Assembly: GCA_019633425.1 (NCBI GenBank)
Contig: WSUB01000011.1
Span: forward strand, 62,001 to 126,000
Reading direction: 5' to 3'
From: Tulasnella sp. 424
Taxonomy: Eukaryota > Basidiomycota > Agaricomycetes > Cantharellales > Tulasnellaceae
Length of the DNA stretch: 64,000 nucleotides
The notes below the pieces were generated by a model, which searched no databases, was not told the origin of the DNA, and saw only the letters and a list, made by a program, of their open reading frames with translations. Shown here one piece after another: positions 61,330 through 64,000 of the stretch. A program made the translations under genes and the position numbers. The first letter of the stretch is position 1. Every line of letters starts with the position of its first letter.

Positions 61330-62895
61330 CCTGGTCTGCAAATAAATTCCTGGCATCTACCTCATGTCAGCCCAAAATAACTGTACAAGCCACCCTTAAG
61401 CTTTGGACCTTCCTTGGTCGGTATTTTTGGCAATCGCATGCTACTGGGCACTTAGAGTCACCAAGAAGGAGAGTGATGTTAATAGGACTATGTCCTAGAG
61501 ATTCAGTACAGAAAGTGTGAATTCTTAATATGGTTCCCACCCCATGGGCAATAACGTCCAGAAATTCAAGCTGAAGCGAAGCGAGCCGACATTAGTTGCC
61601 GCCATCTTGCTATCAGATATTTGGTCTACTTCTCTACATCCGAAAATTGATCTCCCCCGAGGCTTGAGTTATGCACTCGCCCATCTCTATAAATACCGCG
61701 GAGAGTGTATGTTGCGGCACGAGCTCATCTTAAGCTTGGTCACTGTTTCGCAATCGATCGTCACAGTGCACTCGAAGGGCGAAACAAACAAAACGACTGT
61801 ACAAAGAAAACGACGCTGACTGCGGCATGGAGGTAAGCGGTGAAGCATAATGGGACGTAAAGGGAGGGGACACTATGACAAACACAGGACAGTGACATGT
61901 ACATGGCAGACAGTGGCATGTTACCTGCAAGGGACTGAGCTTGGCAGGATACCGTCTCTACGGGAGGGTCTAACCAAAGACAAGAGTAGTCGAAGGTATT
62001 TGTGAGGTTCCTAAAGAGAGTAGGTCTCGGGTAGACTAACTGAAATAATCCTCACCTAAGCCTCTCTCTTTGGAACGTGGGCGACGGGATCGCCTCGGGT
62101 CTGAGTAGCAGCTGATGACGAAATCGTCGCTTTAAAATTGGCAGCCTCTTGTATAGAGGTAGTTGTAGGATCCGGACAGCGGTTTCCTACGAGGCTGGCT
62201 GTAGTTGGGGCGAACACCGGCTGTTGATCACGACGATGGATGGGGAGGATGGACTCAGTGGTAGATGCGGATAGAGATAATTGTGGTAGGCTTATGCTGA
62301 GCCGCGGAGATGGGTTGGCTAGCGACCCTCTATGAATGATGGGAGCACTTGATTGACCGTCGACTGGGGAGGGGACAAGGGCAACTGTCTCATGGTGTCG
62401 TGGCATGTACGGCGTGGGGCTGCCTAAAGGTAGTACCGTGATGAGAAGGGTGATAGGAAGGTAATGGGATGGAGGAGTTTTGGAGATGTAACATTTTTAC
62501 TTGCGTTCTTGTAGTCCGGCTAATATGTCGGTGGCTGGAACAGGGATGTTTCTTCTAGTTGCAGTATTCTGATAGGGGGATAAATTGCGGAAGAAACTGA
62601 AGCCACCTGGGATGCCTTGCATGTGTTCTCTCATCCTGCACGGCCGCATGCGCAGGCAGCAAGTGGGAGGAGTACTCCAGCACTCGCAACACGCGATTGT
62701 TGGAGAACCCATGCAGATAACTTGGCGAAGTGCGGTAGGGGGTCGATTGAATTCTACAGGGGGAAAATAAGATCGTCCTCTGGCTTGTATTTCATAATCC
62801 ATCCCATTTTGCCTCGGTAGGGAGACCTTCTAACGCGTTGCGTGACTGGAATACCAGTCCCACAGTTAGAAACTTGTCTGAGTCTCAATCCTCCA
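61330..62895. repeat. 1.6-kb dispersed repeat, copy B
   Basis: Partner of 53296-54985. It starts right where the candidate LTR ends, so the retrotransposon may have inserted at or near its left border. It lacks the hairpin insertion of copy A. It includes the minus-strand open frame at 62056-62406. Confidence 0.8.
62056..62406 (-). CDS. Putative small protein in the 1.6-kb repeat, copy B
   Basis: 116 residues from ATG 62404-62406 (MPRHHETVALVPSPVDGQSS) to the stop 62056-62058, with the same ending as copy A (THARGDPVAHVPKREA-like). A two-base difference upstream shifts the frame relative to copy A before this ATG, so only this shorter start is shared. No motif known. Confidence 0.33.
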   Translation of the reverse strand: MPRHHETVALVPSPVDGQSSAPIIHRGSLANPSPRLSISLPQLSLSASTTESILPIHRRDQQPVFAPTTASLVGNRCPDPTTTSIQEAANFKATISSSAATQTRGDPVAHVPKREA

Positions 62896-62932
62896 TGCAT
62901 GCATGCATACATACATACATACATACATACCT
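62896..62932 (+). repeat. CATG/CATA microsatellite
   Basis: Repeats of ATGC change into repeats of ATAC over about 37 bases. It lies between the end of the 1.6-kb repeat and the eIF2B gamma fragment. Confidence 0.8.
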
Positions 62933-62939
62933 ACCCTGA

Positions 62940-63590
62940 TAAAGCCGTGCCACCCCTCCGGCTTGCTTTTGCCTCGATTGGAATGCGTTTTAACACGTTG
63001 TATGTGGCTGGAGTGGCTGGAGTACCATTCCCACGGTTAGATATTTGTCTGAGTTTCAATCCTACCCTGCAGCTGATAAACCTAACTCACATGTATCCAC
63101 ACCGCTTTCTCACTGGCAGCCCTTCGCTTCGCGGCGAGAGCAACCTCATCGCTTTGCCTTGCGATTTCTTTGCGCCGCCTAATCCCACCCTTTCGTCGCT
63201 CATTGCCAGGAATGCCGATGGACCCATCTTGCCGTACGAGCGAGGCGAAACTAGTAACGATGGTGCGTCCTGAATGGAAACAAGGCGAGCCCTGGAAATT
63301 GGTGTTATTGATTGCGATTCCTGCACCATTATTGATAGGACTTGAGGAGGAAAGTCGGACCTTGATCCACAGTCCGGTGAAAAAATCTGAGGACGTTGTC
63401 AATTCGCGAATGAGCGTGCTGTGGAAGTAAGGCGGGACTAGAACACGCCCCTGCTGCCAAGCCTGACCTTATCCTCGTACTAATACCGTCCTTTCGGTCC
63501 GCTTCACCACGCGGTATCTAGAGGCTCACGTATACGTATTTAGGCGGACGGTTCTTGACTTACTCGTTGAACGAATATCTTCCGTTAAAG
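62940..63590 (+). pseudogene. eIF2B gamma 5'-middle fragment
   Basis: 63090-63590 follows eIF2B gamma from 38165 to 38705: NLIALPCDFFAPPNPTLSSL, then PLLIGLEEESRTLIHSP and the RYLEAHVYV region, with the introns still present. Exons 1-3 are missing. A diverged copy of the eIF2B gamma 5' flank (GGCTGGAGTACC...CCCACGG) precedes it directly. Small deletions break the frame. Similarity stops after the TCTTCCGTTAAAGAA segment. Confidence 0.82.
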
Positions 63591-63867
63591 AATTCCCTGA
63601 GAAAGAGATGGCTCAAGTGATCATCATTGCGTTACACATTTGAAGGTGGAGAACTGTTCGGATACTGTATGGTGAACGTCGTAGTGGAGAGAGCTCAATG
63701 TCGCCATAGCCATCAGGGCGCTCTCTAAAAGCTAACTTGAAGGAGCTCCGTCGTGAAGTGCATCGAGGCTTCGCTGCTCATACAGCCCGGAACGAGCAAA
63801 GGAAGTCCGGGTCAGGTTTGATTGTAGTGACGTCCTGGCGAATGCTCGATACAAAATAGGATTGGGA
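63591..63867. repeat. Diverged repeat, partner of 52.52-52.91 kb
   Basis: It shares GAGAAAGAG, GGTGGAGAACTG and AATGCTCGATAC blocks in the same order as 52520-52870. No gene content recognised. Confidence 0.45.
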
Positions 63868-64000
63868 GCCGCTTCTTTTGCACTTGAATTCCTCCTACTA
63901 CGGTCAAATTTAAAAGAGCAGATTGCTTCAATGGCTTCATCCAACGAACGTCCTGGTAAGACCCTCCCGGGCTTCCAGAATTGAAGTGTCGTTGGAGTAA
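63868..64000. pseudogene. Copy of DHX35 first exon, window end
   Basis: TTTTGCACTTGAATTCCTCC, AATGGCTTCATCCAACGAAC and CCCGGGCTTCCAGAATTGAA match 50781-50905 with a deletion. The fragment runs off the window, so its other end is unseen. Confidence 0.75.

Noticed and set aside
62880..62940. CRISPR-like short repeats
   Set aside because: The pattern is a simple CATG/CATA microsatellite without spacers, and the genome is eukaryotic.

Overview
The window is nuclear DNA of a basidiomycete fungus, most likely an Agaricomycete. The support is gene structure and gene content. Genes are close together and cut by many 50-70 base introns. The housekeeping genes are fungal, including a beta-adaptin without an ear domain. 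Several families are typical of mushroom-forming lineages: the HNH_2-type nuclease, OTT_1508-type deaminases, diverged F-box proteins and trans-aconitate-methyltransferase-like enzymes. Species cannot be named from the sequence alone.

Left two thirds (about 1-51 kb), ordinary gene-dense chromosome. In order: an intron-containing tRNA-Gly(GCC); a small PIG-Y-like protein (-); an AKR7-type aldo-keto reductase (-); an OTUD6/Otu2-like deubiquitinase (+); the CCR4-NOT ubiquitin ligase Not4 (+); uracil-DNA glycosylase (+); the deadenylase subunit PAN2 (-); PDCD5 (+); a SAP-motif mitochondrial protein resembling Aim34 (-); an HNH nuclease-domain protein (+); an uncharacterised conserved-looking protein (+); two tandem OTT_1508-like deaminase genes (-); an SRR1-like gene (+); an RMP1/NEPRO-like RNase MRP protein (-); AP-1 beta-adaptin (+); an F-box protein (-); eIF2B gamma (+); a family of methyltransferase genes and pseudogenes (-); a single-pass membrane protein (-); and the DEAH helicase DHX35 (-). 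Not4 and PAN2, both acting on poly(A) tails and mRNA turnover, lie on either side of the glycosylase gene. For nine genes I assembled exons and checked that the summed length is divisible by three (PIG-Y, OTU, Not4, UNG, PDCD5, HNH, the 21.4-23.4 kb gene, eIF2B gamma) or that every junction keeps the family alignment (AKR).

The segment at 23.6-30.1 kb is a direct tandem duplication with units of about 3.2 kb. Each unit holds one intact deaminase gene and the divergent promoter plus first codons of the SRR1-like gene. Only the outer copy keeps a complete SRR1-like gene.

The right end (about 51-64 kb) is a patchwork of duplicated gene pieces. These are an F-box 5' part fused to an eIF2B gamma 3' part, a methyltransferase copy with one in-frame stop codon, several copies of the DHX35 first exon, an eIF2B gamma 5' part, a 1.6 kb repeat present twice, and a truncated LTR retrotransposon with a frame-broken gag region. 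Parent genes for most pieces lie within the same window, so local duplication history can be read directly. A 175 bp palindromic MITE with perfect 23 bp terminal repeats and a TA target duplication sits inside a methyltransferase pseudogene. Several introns begin with GC instead of GT; one of them is GT in the tandem paralogue.
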